Assembly: GCA_018350325.1 (NCBI GenBank)
Contig: JAEVLN010000024.1
Span: 1,085,248 to 1,149,247 of the forward strand
Length of the DNA stretch: 64,000 bases
From: Globodera rostochiensis
Taxonomy: Eukaryota; Nematoda; Chromadorea; Rhabditida; Heteroderidae
Direction: 5' to 3'
Shown: positions 45,315 through 56,614 of the stretch, in pieces
Position numbering within the stretch: position 1 is the first letter of the stretch
Layout: every line of letters starts with the position of its first letter
Made by a program: the position numbers and the translations under genes
The notes under the pieces: model-generated
The model's database searches: none
Told to the model about the DNA's origin: nothing
Seen by the model: the letters and a program-made list of their open reading frames with translations, nothing else

Positions 45315-46760
45315 ATGACACCAATATCGTCATTTTTATTTTTATTATTTTGCATAACAATGTCGAATGGACAATCTATAAATGGCAAGAAGCAATTAAT
45401 ATTTTTTAGTTTAAAATGTTTTCTGAACCAAATTTAATAATTTTAATATTTAGAATCAAATGGTTTCTAAACCAAATTAGTTTTATATTTTAGGACCTCC
45501 TGGCCCTGTCTCTGGCCAAGGAACTCAAGGCATTTTTTGACATATAATAAATATTTTTTCAAATATTGTTATTAATATTCAATAAAAAATTAAATACAAA
45601 TTAATTTAAACAAATCATATGAATAAATTTATGGCACCAAACAATATTTTCATTTTTAGGACCTACTGGCCTTTTTGTAGGAATTCAAGGTATACCAAAT
45701 TTATTTGCCCTAAACCATTTAATAATTTAATTTAAATTTTAGGACAACAAGAACGTGTGCCAGGTAGTCAAAGATTTAATTAGAGATCGGATCGATAGAG
45801 TCGATCGAAATCTCTGTAATTGCGAACGACGAAAATAAAATTTTTGCACCTTTTATGAATGCCTGGCCTTAGCCAAGTGAACAGCGGACTGGAGCCTGGC
45901 CAAAAAAATCAATGGCCTGAGCAAGGAAATCAAAGAGTTGGCCCAGGAATCCAAGCGCCAGTTCAAGGAAATCCAGAGCCTGTGCCTGACCAAAGAAATC
46001 AAGGATTTGGCCAAGGAAAGCAAGTGCCTGGTGGACAAGGAATTCAAGGAGTTGGCCAAGGAAATCAAGGGCCTCGTGGACAAGGAATTCAAGGAGTTGG
46101 CCAAGGAAATCAAGGGCCTCGTGGACAAGGAATTCAAGGAGTTGGCCAAGGAAATCAAGGGTCTGCTGGACAAGGAATTCAAGGATTTGGCCAAGGAAAT
46201 CAAGGGTCTGCTGGACAAGGAATTCAAGGATTTGGCCAAGGAAATCAAGGGCCTGGGCCGGTCCAAGTGAATCAAGGAGTTCGACAAGGTCAAGGCGTAA
46301 ACATCAAATAAATAATATTTTCTTTTTTGTGATATTATAGGTACTTCAGACTCTGGCCAAGGCAATCAGGGTAATGAAACTGTCCATCTAGTCTGATCAA
46401 TTTTAAAATACCAATGAAACTGCATTGGAAATCTTTTTTATTTTTTTAAAATTTTATTTTATAATAATTTAATGTTCAGATCTTTCTGGCTTAATTGGAA
46501 ATGCTGGTATATACTTTTAGATGCAGAAAAAAAAACAAATTTATTCTTTAAATTAAGGCCAGCAGATTCCAACATCTGGTTGGTTCAATGAGAATTTTAG
46601 GAATTATTTTGATTGGGGTTACTCCCTAACCCTTACGGGCGATATTTCTGGATTGGGGTTTTTCGGAGGCGGCGTGTGGGGCAGGGGTGGACAAAAATTT
46701 TCGTGTTTTTCGTATATTTTTTGGGTATTTCGTTTTTGTTTCGTCACAAGTTTTTTGTAA
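45315..46760 (+). CDS. Secreted Gly/Gln-rich collagen-like repeat protein
   Basis: Eight exons: 45,315-45,384, 45,494-45,529, 45,660-45,689, 45,743-45,763, 45,878-46,288, 46,341-46,370, 46,480-46,506 and 46,558-46,760. Every intron is phase 1 and each internal exon is a multiple of three, so exons can be gained or lost without a frame change. Exon 1 encodes a signal peptide (M-T-P-I-S-S-F-L-F-L-L-F-C). Exons 2-4 encode short G-P-P-G/G-P-T-G collagen-like pieces. Exon 5 holds five copies of a 45-bp unit giving G-Q-G-I-Q-G-V-G-Q-G-N-Q-G-P-R. The first two introns begin GC rather than GT, a non-canonical class noted in potato cyst nematodes. The C-terminus contains G-W-F-N-E-N-F and runs into a MITE-like sequence, so the true stop may differ. 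Probably extracellular; function unknown. Confidence 0.6.
46025..46255 (+). repeat. 45-bp coding tandem repeat, five units
   Basis: Unit GGACAAGGAATTCAAGGAGT then TGGCCAAGGAAATCAAGGGCC and a variable end. Nearly identical units, open in three frames: Gly-Gln-rich (preferred, supported by splice phase), Lys-Glu-Leu-rich on the same strand, and Ser-Leu-rich on the other strand. Confidence 0.85.
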
Positions 46761-46970
46761 AAAAACATTTTTTCGTTTCGTTTTCGTTTCATAAAGCCAG
46801 TTTTCCAAAATTTACAAAAAACTCCCTCTAAAGATTGGACTTAACAATAATGGTCGGAATTCCGATTTTCGAACAAAAAATTTTTTGAGCAAATTCGAAA
46901 ATTTTCAGAAAATTTGATTTTTTTTGAAGTAATTATTAACAATAAAATGATCGAGCTGTCCCCACCCCTG
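46682..46970. mobile_element. Probable hAT-type MITE at the 3' end of the Gly-rich gene
   Basis: Begins CAGGGGTGGACA and ends TGTCCCCACCCCTG, a near inverted repeat with the CAGGG ends seen in the other hAT-like elements here. I see no clear 8-bp duplication. The last codons proposed for the preceding gene lie inside it. Confidence 0.5.
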
Positions 46971-47734
46971 TCGGGGGTGAGGCTCAAAAATGTCGGGAGC
47001 ATCGAGGAGCAACCCTAATTTGAATTGACGAAACTATGCAGACCTTTTAAGAGAAAGGCCAACCTCGTATAGTAATTACAAAATTGGTGGCAGAAATTTT
47101 CCCAAACAATAAATAGAAGAAGAATCAAGGACTAAATTCAAACCGAGATTAAGAAGCTTCATACAAAACAACAATTGATCACATTCAAAAGATGTTTTTG
47201 AGAATTTTGTATCATTTTTTATGGATATTAACTCATTTTTAATTCAATAAGGTATGAAAAATATTTTAATGATGCATAAATTTTAAGAAATTCTATAATT
47301 TAAAAATCAATAAGTCGGCAATAAATTATTTCTAATTTAATTATTTTTTTCGAAAATAATTTCAATCTATTTAAGCATAATTTAAAATGTAAATAATTAT
47401 TATTCTTCATCATCTTTAGACAAAGAAGTAGTTTAATAATTTATTTTGTTGCAAAATTTTTCTTGGCTTCCAAGCACTTAAAATGAAAAATTGGTTCTGC
47501 AAATAGAAGCTCTCATCAATGCAAACGATTAATTGATTTGCTCATCGATGGATCGATCGATCGATGAAAAATGGCCAATTGGTCCGGCATTTGATCATCA
47601 GTGTAATGAATATATACGCTTAATCATGGGTCAATCCGTACATTCTTGAAACATTTTTAAAATTGAAAAAACATAAATAATTTAATTCAATTTTTTTTTT
47701 GTAGAATTCTTTGTACGCACTTTTTGTTGGCATT

Positions 47735-48377
47735 ATGTCTTTAAGTCTATCAATTGTATTGTTAATTTTTGCTGCATGTTTGTCTGAGTGTGAGGCGGGA
47801 ATTCCTGGAATGCCAGGTGTGAAAGGCGAACCGGGATTTGAAGGTAAAATTTTTAAACTTATTTTACGAATATATTAAAAAACTTTTTTATAATTATATT
47901 CTTGCATTTTGTCCAAAAGTAAAACTAAATAAACTTTCTTTTATTTAAAGGCTTGCCGGGTGTTCCTGGTCCACCAGGTCGTAAAGTTTGCTTTGAAGAA
48001 TTAAATAAATAATATCTAATTTAATTTTTTATTAAATTAATAAACACCCGAAATTATGAAAAACCTTTATAAATAGATATAAAAAGATAACGACAAACTT
48101 ATTTTCACAAAACCCCAAGTTATCCTGGTATTCCTGGCAGAAGGAAAACCCGGGGAATATTTTTGTTAGTGTAAATTCATTTGTTTAAAACTTTTTTAGC
48201 AAAAAAAATATTGTGAATTGTTTTCGATTGAATTTCTCATAATTATTTTTACACTAAATTTATTCTTATAAAGGTATTTGTCCGAAAAACTGTTCTCCAC
48301 GGGATGAAGAATTAAGCCAAATCCGTGAGCGACTGACAAAGCTGGAAGAAGCGCAATTAGGCAAAGAGGATCATTAA
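47735..48377 (+). CDS. Short secreted collagen-like protein
   Basis: Exon 1 (47,735-47,843) encodes a signal peptide (M-S-L-S-L-S-I-V-L-L-I-F-A-A-C) and a G-x-y stretch (G-I-P-G-M-P-G-V-K-G-E-P-G). Exon 2 begins at 47,951 and continues G-L-P-G-V-P-G-P-P-G (donor most likely after 47,977). The last exon is 48,274-48,377 and encodes C-P-K-N-C-S-P followed by a charged, probably coiled-coil end. A region at about 48,120-48,165 also encodes collagen-like residues (P-G-I-P-G-R, G-K-P-G-E), but its frame is inconsistent, so it is either a further exon or decayed. Introns are phase 1, as in the neighbouring Gly-rich gene. Too short for a cuticle collagen. The protein is presumably secreted; role unknown. 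Confidence 0.6.
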
Positions 48378-48529
48378 ATGCGCATAATTGAATGATTGTG
48401 ACGAAAAAAACGCAATGAATATTTAATTGAGTAACGAAAATAGACAATAAAATGCCCATTATTTAAATTTAATATAAAATTGTTAATTTTGCTTTTTTGG
48501 TTAAGAATTTTGCTCCAACGGCCGTTTTT

Positions 48530-48790
48530 AGGCCCTATTTTAAGCTTCTGTGCGTGGGGCGGGACGGGAAATTTTGAATTCTAACTGAATTTGTTAAGAA
48601 AAGTCCGGGATTCAGAATTGAGACAAAATGTTGTCAGATTCGTATTCTATGGCCCAGAAAGCCCCTAGAAACCCTATTTTGAATTTTCGAAAAAATGTTT
48701 GAATTCGGGTCAGGGGTTCGAAATTGGTATGAATGAAGGTCAGATTCGGATTTGACGCCCCCGAATAACCCTAATTAAATTTTTTTAGCG
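48530..48790. repeat. Dispersed repeat, copy 1
   Basis: Contains GAATTCGGGTCAGGGGTTCG and GAAGGTCAGATTCGGATT words shared with 62,810-63,200. Non-coding, transposon-like. Confidence 0.5.
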
Positions 48791-48939
48791 AATTTAAAAA
48801 AATTTATTTATTTTTTGACATTTCGTCGTTTTTGGCTGAGTCGACATTTCGTGGCTTTGGCTTTGACATTATGTTAGCGCGCCGGTAAAACACCCGGGCT
48901 CGAATTTTGAAAAAAATAATGATTCAATTTATTCAATTA

Positions 48940-49243
48940 ATAAGCAATTTAAATGAGAGCATTCGTTTTTATCATAGCACTAATGAAAGGTTTATTTAAT
49001 TATAGTCTAATAATGCAAATGATTCTAACATAGCAACTGTGTAGGCGTGTTTTGTTAAGGGCAAATAATAGTAAAAATGTAGCCATTAATTATTCAAAAT
49101 CCTTATTTGTTTTGAAAGTTTATTTAAATTATACATTAAGCTAAAAAGAATAAAATTGAATGCTGAAAGGAATCTTCTGACATTTCTAGCCACATCTATA
49201 AATCACCTTTAGATTATCTTAAAATTTTCAATCATACAATACA
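48940..49243 (+). promoter_or_regulatory. Upstream region of serpentine receptor gene 1 (family-conserved)
   Basis: About 300 bp closely matching the regions before the receptor at 61.0 kb, before pseudogene B (inverted), and the orphan copy at 55.2 kb. Shared blocks include CACTAATGAAAGGTTTATTT and GCTGAAAGGAATCTTCTGAC. No TATA box is evident. Confidence 0.55.
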
Positions 49244-50725
49244 ATGGCACCATCCGTTGATCCGGTAATTATTATCTATTTAATTAAAGGAATTTTCTTT
49301 TTTTTAAGCTTTACGATCTTTACATGAACAAAGGCTTTGTTTTCATTGAAATTGTTACAAATGGAATCGTTGCAATAATTTGTTGTGTCGGAATTGGCCT
49401 AAACTCGTCTCTCGTCTATGTGGCCATTAAAACAAAGTAAAAATTTTTCGACTTTAAGCCCCAGACTAAAATTAGTCGCGTTTCATCTTAAATTGATTGT
49501 TACCAAAGGGTTATCGGTTTTTATGAAAAACGAAATGCCAATTTGCTAGTCGTTTTGTATGAAAAACGGCTAACACTTACCCGATCAGATCACTCCATTC
49601 GCCTTGCATAATTCTGATCGCTTTGTATGCATTTTTTGGCTCATTTTTCCTTTTTGGAAATTGCGTCAAATTTGTCATTTTTGCGTTTGGAATTAATTAC
49701 ATCACACTGCGGACGTGCTTTTATATACAAATTGTTCCCCTAATTGGCTCAGCAAATGCTTTGATACTTCAGCTATGCATTGGAATCGACCGTCTGATCG
49801 GAGTTATCTTTCCAATCTGGTGATGATAAAGCTTGCAATTTAAATGGATTTTTAAAAATATTTTGACTTCTGTTATTTGGTTTTAAACCAAGCCGCAAAA
49901 CTATGACATTGTCTTCCTTCGTACTGCAAAATTTATTTAAAAGAAAATTATATTAAAATTGTAACATTAAATATGTTTTAAGGTATAAAGCAAATGGAAA
50001 AAACGTCACTTTTAAATTTGCCATTGGCATTTGTTGCATTAGATCGATATTAAATGGATTCAGCGCCTATATTGGAAGCTCCGCGCATTGGAAAAAGTTA
50101 GCATTTTTGCAAAAATAATTTTTTAAAAAAATTTTTAGGCCAGTGATGTGCATCCTTGGCGACCCCAACCAACAACCCGAAAACCAATCTTACAGTAATA
50201 TTAGCGCCTTAGTTATATATTGTGGCGAATTTATTTGTTACGCACTGATTTGGCTGATTATTTGGCGCCGAAAATCATCGAGTTTTTATATTTTGTTCAA
50301 CAAATATTTTAGTTTTTTTGCATTTAGTTCCGCAAAATGTGAAAAAGTTAACAATTTCGCTGAGTATTCTGATGTCGATTGGTTTAATATGCAACATCTT
50401 GGTTGGCTAACAAATAATTCTATTCTTTATTTATTTTTAAACCCTTTTTTAAGAATATTTTCTTCGCACGTGTCATAACGCCTTCACTCAATTTGGACGC
50501 GTTTTCAATTGAATATTTTGTTTTCCCAATAAGTTTTGTTTTGCAATCGATTGCATACGGAAGCAGTGCCCCGGTTCTCTACTTTTGCAGGTAAAGATTC
50601 TTTTTGAAACAATTATTTTATTTATTCAAAATATAATTTTTAAACTTATTTTTAGTGCCCAATATCGCAGCGCCTTTCGCACACAATTTGGTCATCAATC
50701 AAACCAAGTCACTCCGATAATTTAA
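49244..50725 (+). CDS. Serpentine receptor (Srsx-like 7TM GPCR), gene 1
   Basis: Eight exons: 49,244-49,264, 49,309-49,436, 49,589-49,819, 49,983-50,096, 50,139-50,281, 50,328-50,401, 50,454-50,590 and 50,656-50,725, giving about 305 residues with no stop. TM1 is in exon 2. TM2-TM3 are in exon 3, ending with the D-R-L-I-G-V-I-F-P-I-W motif that stands in for DRY. A C-I-L-G-D-P loop follows in exon 5, TM5 in exons 5-6, TM6-TM7 in exon 7, and an S-A-Q-Y-R-S-A-F-R-T tail in exon 8. This order fits nematode chemoreceptors of the Srsx type, which sense small molecules. The usual exon-3 acceptor at about 49,548 would lead into a TGA, so the frame stays open only by using the acceptor ATCAG at 49,584-49,588, which removes a conserved P-I-R. 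The gene may therefore be weakened or newly pseudogenised. Confidence 0.7.
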
Positions 50726-50849
50726 CAATCAAAAGCATGGATATTTATTTAAAGGCGCGATTGGTTATTAAAATGCATTTCTAGTGGGTTTTTTACCCTC
50801 TGATCATGAATATAAATATTGAATTTAAATTCAAATTTATTTATGCCTA

Positions 50850-50915
50850 TTTTGAGCGGTCAATATTGCAAAGCATTTCGCATACAATTTGTTCATCAAG
50901 AACAACTATTTGCAG
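50850..50915 (+). pseudogene. Solo copy of receptor exon 8
   Basis: CAATATTGCAAAGCATTTCG and the following ATACAATTTGTTCATCAAG resemble exon 8 of the receptor just upstream. A second decayed copy lies at about 52,085-52,130. Neither has other exons attached. Confidence 0.45.
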
Positions 50916-51249
50916 CTGTCCAATATTTGAACAATTAAGTTATAATTATTTAAAAACTAATTTATCTGTGAATTCAAACATTGATTTTTAAAACTGGTTT
51001 TTGTCGCGAGTGCACTAAAGTGCCTTTTGAATGAATTCAAGATCCGCGAGTTAAAATGTCTCTTAACAAAATCGGGATTATCTGGGCACTGGTGGTTTCC
51101 CGCCCCTCCCCATTAAATGTACAGTGTTATAAATTTTCAAATTTTCTTAATTAAAATTCGCACAAAAAATGAATTAATTCATGTCATCTTTCAGAATTTT
51201 GCTTCTCATAACAAAGACCAATTTTTTTTTATGTAATATTTAATTTGCG

Positions 51250-51988
51250 CTAAATTAAATTTAATACTTTTTGAAAATTAATATTTAAATTCTTACAATC
51301 GATGGGAAGTCCAAATTCTTTTTTCCAATTAATAAATGTGTCTGTAGAAATACCCAAATCTGTAATTAGTTTTTTCTGTTCTCCCGGTTGGCACATTTTA
51401 ATTTCATCAATTCGCTCAATAAATTTGCGCTTTTTCTTTTCATAAAAACTATTTATATATTTTTTCTGTTTGCGGTATAAGCCAAATTCTTTTTTCCATT
51501 TATAAATTTTGTTGCGATTGGCTCCCAAATTTTTACCAAATTTTTCCTCAATTTTAGTCCTTTCTTTTTTTGTAACTTTTCTCTTTTTCGTATATTCTTC
51601 TTTCAACGCGTGAAATTTGGAAATAATTTCTCTTTTTTCTTTTTCATTGAATTCATTTTCATCATTAATTCCTTTAATTGTTTCATCATCACTTTTGATC
51701 AATGCGATCCGGGTCTTCCTGTGTAAGATTCTGATCAGTCGAATCCGAATTATAAGCTTCAACATCCTGATCTATATTGTCATCATGATCAGCTTGTTCA
51801 TTTAGTGCATTTTCTCCCGAGTTTAACGGCGATGTTTCCACTTTTATTTGTTGATGGTCATCTTCGTCCCATCCTTTCCCAAATATTTCATCAAAAGTTG
51901 GTAGAATTTTTTCAAATTGCTTTTCGTTAACCGACAAAATTAAAAGTAATCCATTTAAAAATAAAAATAATAAAAGCAAAAAATTCAT
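51250..51988 (-). pseudogene. Secreted HTH-like protein, copy 2 (frameshifted, truncated)
   Basis: The start (51,988) encodes a signal peptide and the acidic N-terminal segment nearly identical to copy 1. Near 51,690 one extra T on the plus strand (CACTTTTGATC versus CACTTTGATC in copies 1 and 3) shifts the frame. The downstream part (51,765-51,250) then continues in another frame with the first two W-K-K-E-F-G-L units. The third-unit exon and the conserved terminal exon are not found downstream. Unless the extra base is a sequencing error, this copy is broken. Confidence 0.75.
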
Positions 51989-52429
51989 TTTTCTTGAGAT
52001 TTGTCTCTGAAAGTTATTGGAGTAAAGAAGTCATATTGAGCAATGGCTTTTCCAATAAATTATTTAAAGGTTTAGTAAAATTGCATAGCATTTCTCACAC
52101 AATTCGGTCATCAATAACACAAATTACAGCTGTATTTAAACAAATAAATTTAAATTGTTTAATTATTCAAAAACCAATTTATTTGCGCATTCAAAATTGT
52201 TTATTAATAGAGATGGGATTTTTAGGAACTAAAAAACGTGAAATAATGACTAAAAACCCCTAAATAGGTACTAAAAACCCCAAAAAGTGGCAAAATAGGG
52301 ACTAAAAAATGTGCGAAAACTGACAAAATCCAGTCAATTTAGGCGTAAACCACTTAAAAATTCGTCTATCTTCATTAATTACCTATGTACGAAAATTTTA
52401 TAAAAAATAAAAATAAAAAAAACGCCGTG

Positions 52430-52530
52430 TAACGGCCCGCCAACAGCGAGCATGAGATGACGGAGCAAGTAGCGCGGGCGAGTCGGAGGGCGAAGGAATA
52501 AGCAATTTCCGCAATTTTAAAAAGAAAATT
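52430..52530. repeat. 95-bp GC-rich dispersed repeat, copy 1
   Basis: CGCCAACAGCGAGCATGAGA then TGACGGAGCAAGTAGCGC and a GAGTCGGAGGGCG end, repeated almost exactly at 63,905-64,000 (same strand). Identity unknown. Confidence 0.6.
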
Positions 52531-53290
52531 TTGGATATTCAAGTTTTAAAATAAATCTCAAGCTCAAATTTGCGCAATAGTAAATTTAGTCATATTCAAA
52601 CTAAGATGAGGAAACAAATTGTGTAAGATTTGGTGGCGAGAAACCTTTCCAAAGATCATAATTTTTTTTGGGAAAGGGAGCCCGACAGTGCCGACAGGCG
52701 CCGTCGGGTGGCATTTTTGTTAAGAAATGTCATCGAAATTTTCGAAAAAAGCATTTTTTTCGAAAAATTTTGTAAAAAAATTTGTTACTTAAGAGTGGAG
52801 GATGTCCGGCGGTGCCGACAGGCGTCAAGGATGGCCACCTGTGAAACCCCAAAAATCAGATTTAGCAGCTGAAATAAACAGGAATAATTTTTAGGTGTGT
52901 AAATAACGAGTTTAATGCAAACGCCGACCCCCCTGCCTCAGAAGCTAAAATAGGCCTAAAAAAGGCCCCTGGCAGAACGAACCGTAGCCAGAAAACTTTA
53001 CAAGGTGTGGGGCAAGCAAAAAATTCTTTAGGTGTGCATTTGTGGCTGCATTTTTCTTAAGCAATTTTTTTTAAATTTCGATTCTCAATAAGTTTTTTAG
53101 AATTTTTAAATTTTTATTAAAAAATTGCGTAGAATTTTGGAAATTTTGTCGATTTTTGAATTTTTAAAAATATTTGCGAATTCAGCTTCAAATTTTTGAC
53201 TTAATTTCTTAAAAGATTTGCAACCAAAATTGCAAAACCGGCTTAACCAAAACCGGTACCCCCGATTTAAACCCGACCGTTACCAACCAT
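52531..53290. other. Transposon-derived intergenic sequence
   Basis: Contains two degraded GC hairpins (about 52,682-52,708 and 52,803-52,830) and a stretch from about 52,910 to 53,230 that closely matches 60,200-60,500 (both include AACGAACCGTAGCCA and GGTGTGCATTTGTGGCTGCA). No gene seen. Confidence 0.5.
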
Positions 53291-53291
53291 A

Positions 53292-53388
53292 GGCAAAACG
53301 ATAAATAAATGTTTGCACTCACGCGGGTTTGAACCTAACAAACAACATTTGGCGTCGCGAAAAGACAAACCACCAGGACATAAATTTC
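53292..53388 (-). repeat. tRNA-derived SINE copy
   Basis: On the minus strand an A-box-like TGTCCTGGTGG (about 53,370-53,380) is followed by TTTGTCTTTTCGC, then a B-box-like AGGTTCAAACCCGCGTGAGT, then TGCAAACATTTATTTATCG. Layout and sequence match the copies at 53.7 and 62.5 kb. Confidence 0.65.
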
Positions 53389-53429
53389 GTGGATCAGTCT
53401 CAAAGTTTTTCTTGCCAGCAGAACTGTTG

Positions 53430-53620
53430 AGTAGAGTCCGGACCCAAAACCCAAAACCAAAAAATTTTTTGGGTTTTTTTGTACAAAAAATTGGACCAAA
53501 AGTATTTGGTTTTGGGTTTTGGGTCAACTTGGAGTAAAACACAAAAAAAAACCAAAACCCAAAAGTTGACCAAAAAATTTTTTGGTTTTAGTTTTGGGTC
53601 CATGCCTTTTTTTGTACAAA
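53430..53620. repeat. Inverted ACCCAAAACC/GGTTTTGGGT repeats
   Basis: Runs of ACCCAAAACCCAAAACC face GGTTTTGGGTTTTGGGT twice, making potential hairpins. A relative lies at about 54,955-55,045. Non-coding. Confidence 0.6.
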
Positions 53621-53704
53621 AGTTTTGGGTGTTGCCCGGTTGAATTTGCACCCCTAAAGATAGCATCTAGTGATTTTTCAATCTTTTTTTACAAGAATCT
53701 TTGT

Positions 53705-53797
53705 AGGTAATTGATGGCTTAGTCGTTTTGTCTTCTCGGTAATTCCTATGTTTTGTGTTGGGTTCAAACCCAGTGCAAGCATTTATTTATCATTTTT
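53705..53797 (+). repeat. tRNA-derived SINE copy
   Basis: Plus strand: A-box-like GATGGCTTAGTCG at about 53,713, then TTTTGTCTTCTCGG, then the B-box-like TGGGTTCAAACCCAG at about 53,759-53,773, and the tail TGCAAGCATTTATTTATC. The fold does not make a good tRNA, so this is a tRNA-derived element rather than a tRNA gene. Confidence 0.65.
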
Positions 53798-54254
53798 CCT
53801 CTGCTCATATACGCTTTCCATATTATTCATATTTTTCTGAAAACCTCTTAACAAATTGAGTCAAAAATTCAAAGTTTTTTTGGCAGCGCCTATCGGCACT
53901 GCCAACCGCCACCCCCTAGTAAGCAGAATTCACAAAAAGAAATTGGATCTGAAAATTCAAAAATCGGTAAATTAACGAAATTTTACACAATTTTCTTAAC
54001 AATAAAAAAGTTTTGCATTAAATTCAAATATTTAAACACCTAAAAAATATTCATGATTTTTTTTTGATTTTTCAGCCGGTATTCCTGATTTATTTGACAG
54101 GTGGCTGCTACCCTGGTATTAATATTATTCATGGATTTATGATGACTGGTCAGAAAAAAAATGCGTTGAATAAAACTTTTATTAAAAAATTTTAAAAATC
54201 GGAAATTTGGGTATTTTAATGAACCCAGAATGCACCAGAATTTGCTGTCCAGGA

Positions 54255-54475
54255 ATTCAGTCATTTAATCCCAAAACACAAACACAAAACAAGTAAAATG
54301 TGTTGAAAACACAAACAGTCAGTCATTTAATCCCAAAACACAAACACAAAACAAGTCACATGAGTGGGAAACACAAACAAAAACAAGTCAAAATGTGTTG
54401 AAAACACAACTAATTCAGCAATTTGACACATCTAAAAACACAAAACAAGTCAAATGTGTCGAAAACACATGCAAT
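54255..54475. repeat. AACACAAA-rich tandem repeat
   Basis: AAAACACAAACACAAAACAA and AAATGTGTTGAAAACACAA words are repeated four to five times. Low-complexity, no gene. Confidence 0.7.
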
Positions 54476-55164
54476 TTTGATGTTCCGGAAAGACAGTATA
54501 GACCAGAATTAGGTTTCCGGAAGCCAGTGCGAACCAGAATTTGTTATTTGATGTTCTGGAAATCCTTGGATCAGAATTAGGTTTTCGGGAAAGACAGTAT
54601 GAAACAGAATTAAGTTTACGGAAAATCAGCATGCAACAGAATTTGTTATTTGATGTTCTGGAGAGGAATACACCAGAAATTAAAAAATTCATAACTCTCT
54701 TCAAATCCTAATAAAACGCTTTTTGGTTCAAAAAATCGAGAAAAATTGCGAGAATTTTATAAAAATAGGTACACATTTTTGTTTATTGAGCTTAAAAAGT
54801 TTAGCTCAATTTTCTGGCCAAATTAAAAAATATCCAAAAAACCATCTAAACTGCACGAACTCACTTGCATTTGCTAGCAACGAAGTCCTTGAGTGCGAAG
54901 CGCTTTATCCATTAACATTCCCCATCAATTCACACTAGTTATGGTTTCTAAAATTTTTTTGGGTTTTGTACAAAATTTTGGGTTTTGTCAATCCAAAAAA
55001 AACAAAACCCAAAAAATGACCAAAAATTTTTTGGTTTTGAGTCCAGTTTCCGGTCTCTACTGTTGAGTATTTAAAAAGTATTCGTCGAAAAATTTTTCAT
55101 CCAAAACCAATTGCGGACCCACATTTCGGAAAATCCAAAACAAATCCGCAGACTTGAAAAAAAT

Positions 55165-55450
55165 TACAGATGCAATTTATTCAATGAATAAGCAATTTAA
55201 ATTAGAGCATTCAGAAAAATATGTTTTTATCATAGCACTAATTAAAGGTTTATTTAATTATAGTCTAATCGAATAAAAAGGATTCTGACATAGCAACTGT
55301 GTAGGCGTGTTTGTTAAGGGCAAATAAATGTAAAAATGGAGCCATTAATTATTCAAATCCTATTTGTTTGGAAAGATTATTTAAATTATATCTTTCAGCT
55401 AAAAAGAAAAAGATTAAATGCTGTACGGAATCTTCTAGCATTTCTAGCTC
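55165..55450 (+). promoter_or_regulatory. Orphan receptor-family upstream region
   Basis: Matches the 5' flanks at 48,940-49,243 and 60,685-61,002, but the receptor gene that should follow is missing: a decayed pogo/Tigger transposase lies there instead. Marks a lost or interrupted receptor locus. Confidence 0.65.
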
Positions 55451-56235
55451 AGATCCATAAATCGCGCATTCCATGACACGTCAGGAACCTTTGAAAATAA
55501 AACAATTGAGATTTTAACATTTTCCAAACTTGAATATATTTGGTAGTCCCGCCTGGTACAACTGCCGTATGAATGGCCAAGCGCTGCAATGTTTGCTTTG
55601 TATCATCGCTGATATGGCATCTGAAGCTGTCCCATATGAGAAGGCGATTTCCAAAGAAGAAATTTCCGAACACCTGGATTGATAAAATTATAAATAAAAA
55701 ACAATAATAAATTCGGACCTCTTCGAGATATTTCGTTGTAAGTTCATTGTCCATCCACGTCCGTCCACACCATGAAAGAACTAACTTGTTCTTGAAACGT
55801 TTCACAATTTCCGGCACAATCCTCTTTTTTGGCAACAGTACAAACGGTGGCAATTTGATGCCATCTGATCTTGCTGTCAGAATGACAGTTACGCGCGCCT
55901 TCTCATGGCCTGTGTTGAGGACGGTTACAGATTTGGCGCCCTTTTCTGACACACAGGTACCACCGGATGGGTCGAGCCATACCGCTCGCTGTCTCATCGC
56001 ATGCGTAGACAAACTTGTAACTAAAAATACGACTAATAATTTATGAAATCTATAAACTGATCGTACTCATTTGTCTTCCAGAGTTTCTGAACATAAAAAT
56101 GAAGTTGATGATTACATTAATATAAGCATCTGGTGGTTTTTGCGCAACTGTAGTAGCACGGCGAAATTGCGTGGCAGGGTTCAAAGCATTTTTGGCAAGA
56201 GTGCGCGCCGGAGGACAGATTATGGCACGAAACAC
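55449..56235 (-). pseudogene. Pogo/Tigger-type DDE transposase, decayed
   Basis: The minus-strand frame 56,012-55,449 contains the block order of the DDE_1 endonuclease of pogo/Tigger elements: G-A-K-S-V then T-G-H-E-K-A-R-V-T-V, L-P-P-F-V, W-M-D-N-E, and L-L-I-W-D-S-F-R-C-H with the second catalytic Asp. V-V-P-G-G-T-T-K-Y-I-Q closes it. A probable 50-nt intron lies at about 55,722-55,672. Upstream, 56,235-56,050 is an in-family N-terminal piece. Near 55,985 the first Asp motif (Cys-Asp-Glu-Thr) is out of frame because of a 4-bp duplication. The C-terminal end is cut. Non-functional. Confidence 0.75.
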
Positions 56236-56499
56236 AAACCTAAATTTAAAGGATAAAAATTGTTTTTCTTTATTTTGGCTTTACTTTTGCATTTTTCGAT
56301 GTGTTTGCAATTTCTTCTATCCTTTGACAAGCAGGAAATTCTAAATCAATAAATGTGTTAAGCTAGAATTAGTGAAATTGCCTATAATTTAGCAGCTAAC
56401 GTGAAAATAAAAACTTTGGTAAATGCGCAGTATATGAGAAAGGAAGAATGAGTATATTCTGGCAAAATGTTTATTATTTATGCATTCAACTTTTTTCAA

Positions 56500-56610
56500 A
56501 AATTGGGGGAAGTTCTATTTTAGGGGGGAGTTCTATTTTTCAATCCCTCCAAAAAGGGGAGTTCTATTTTAGGGGGGAGTTCTAATTTAGGGGGGCGTTA
56601 TATTTTCGGA
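56500..56610. repeat. GGGGAGTTCTATTTTAGG repeat
   Basis: Four to five copies of GGGGAGTTCTATTTTAGG or close variants in about 100 bp, partly separated by AATCCCTCC in the opposite sense. Non-coding. Confidence 0.7.
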
Positions 56611-56614
56611 AATA

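Noticed and set aside
53705..53797. tRNA gene
   Set aside because: A and B boxes are present but no acceptor stem or anticodon arm can be formed, and several copies share the same flanks, as expected for a SINE.
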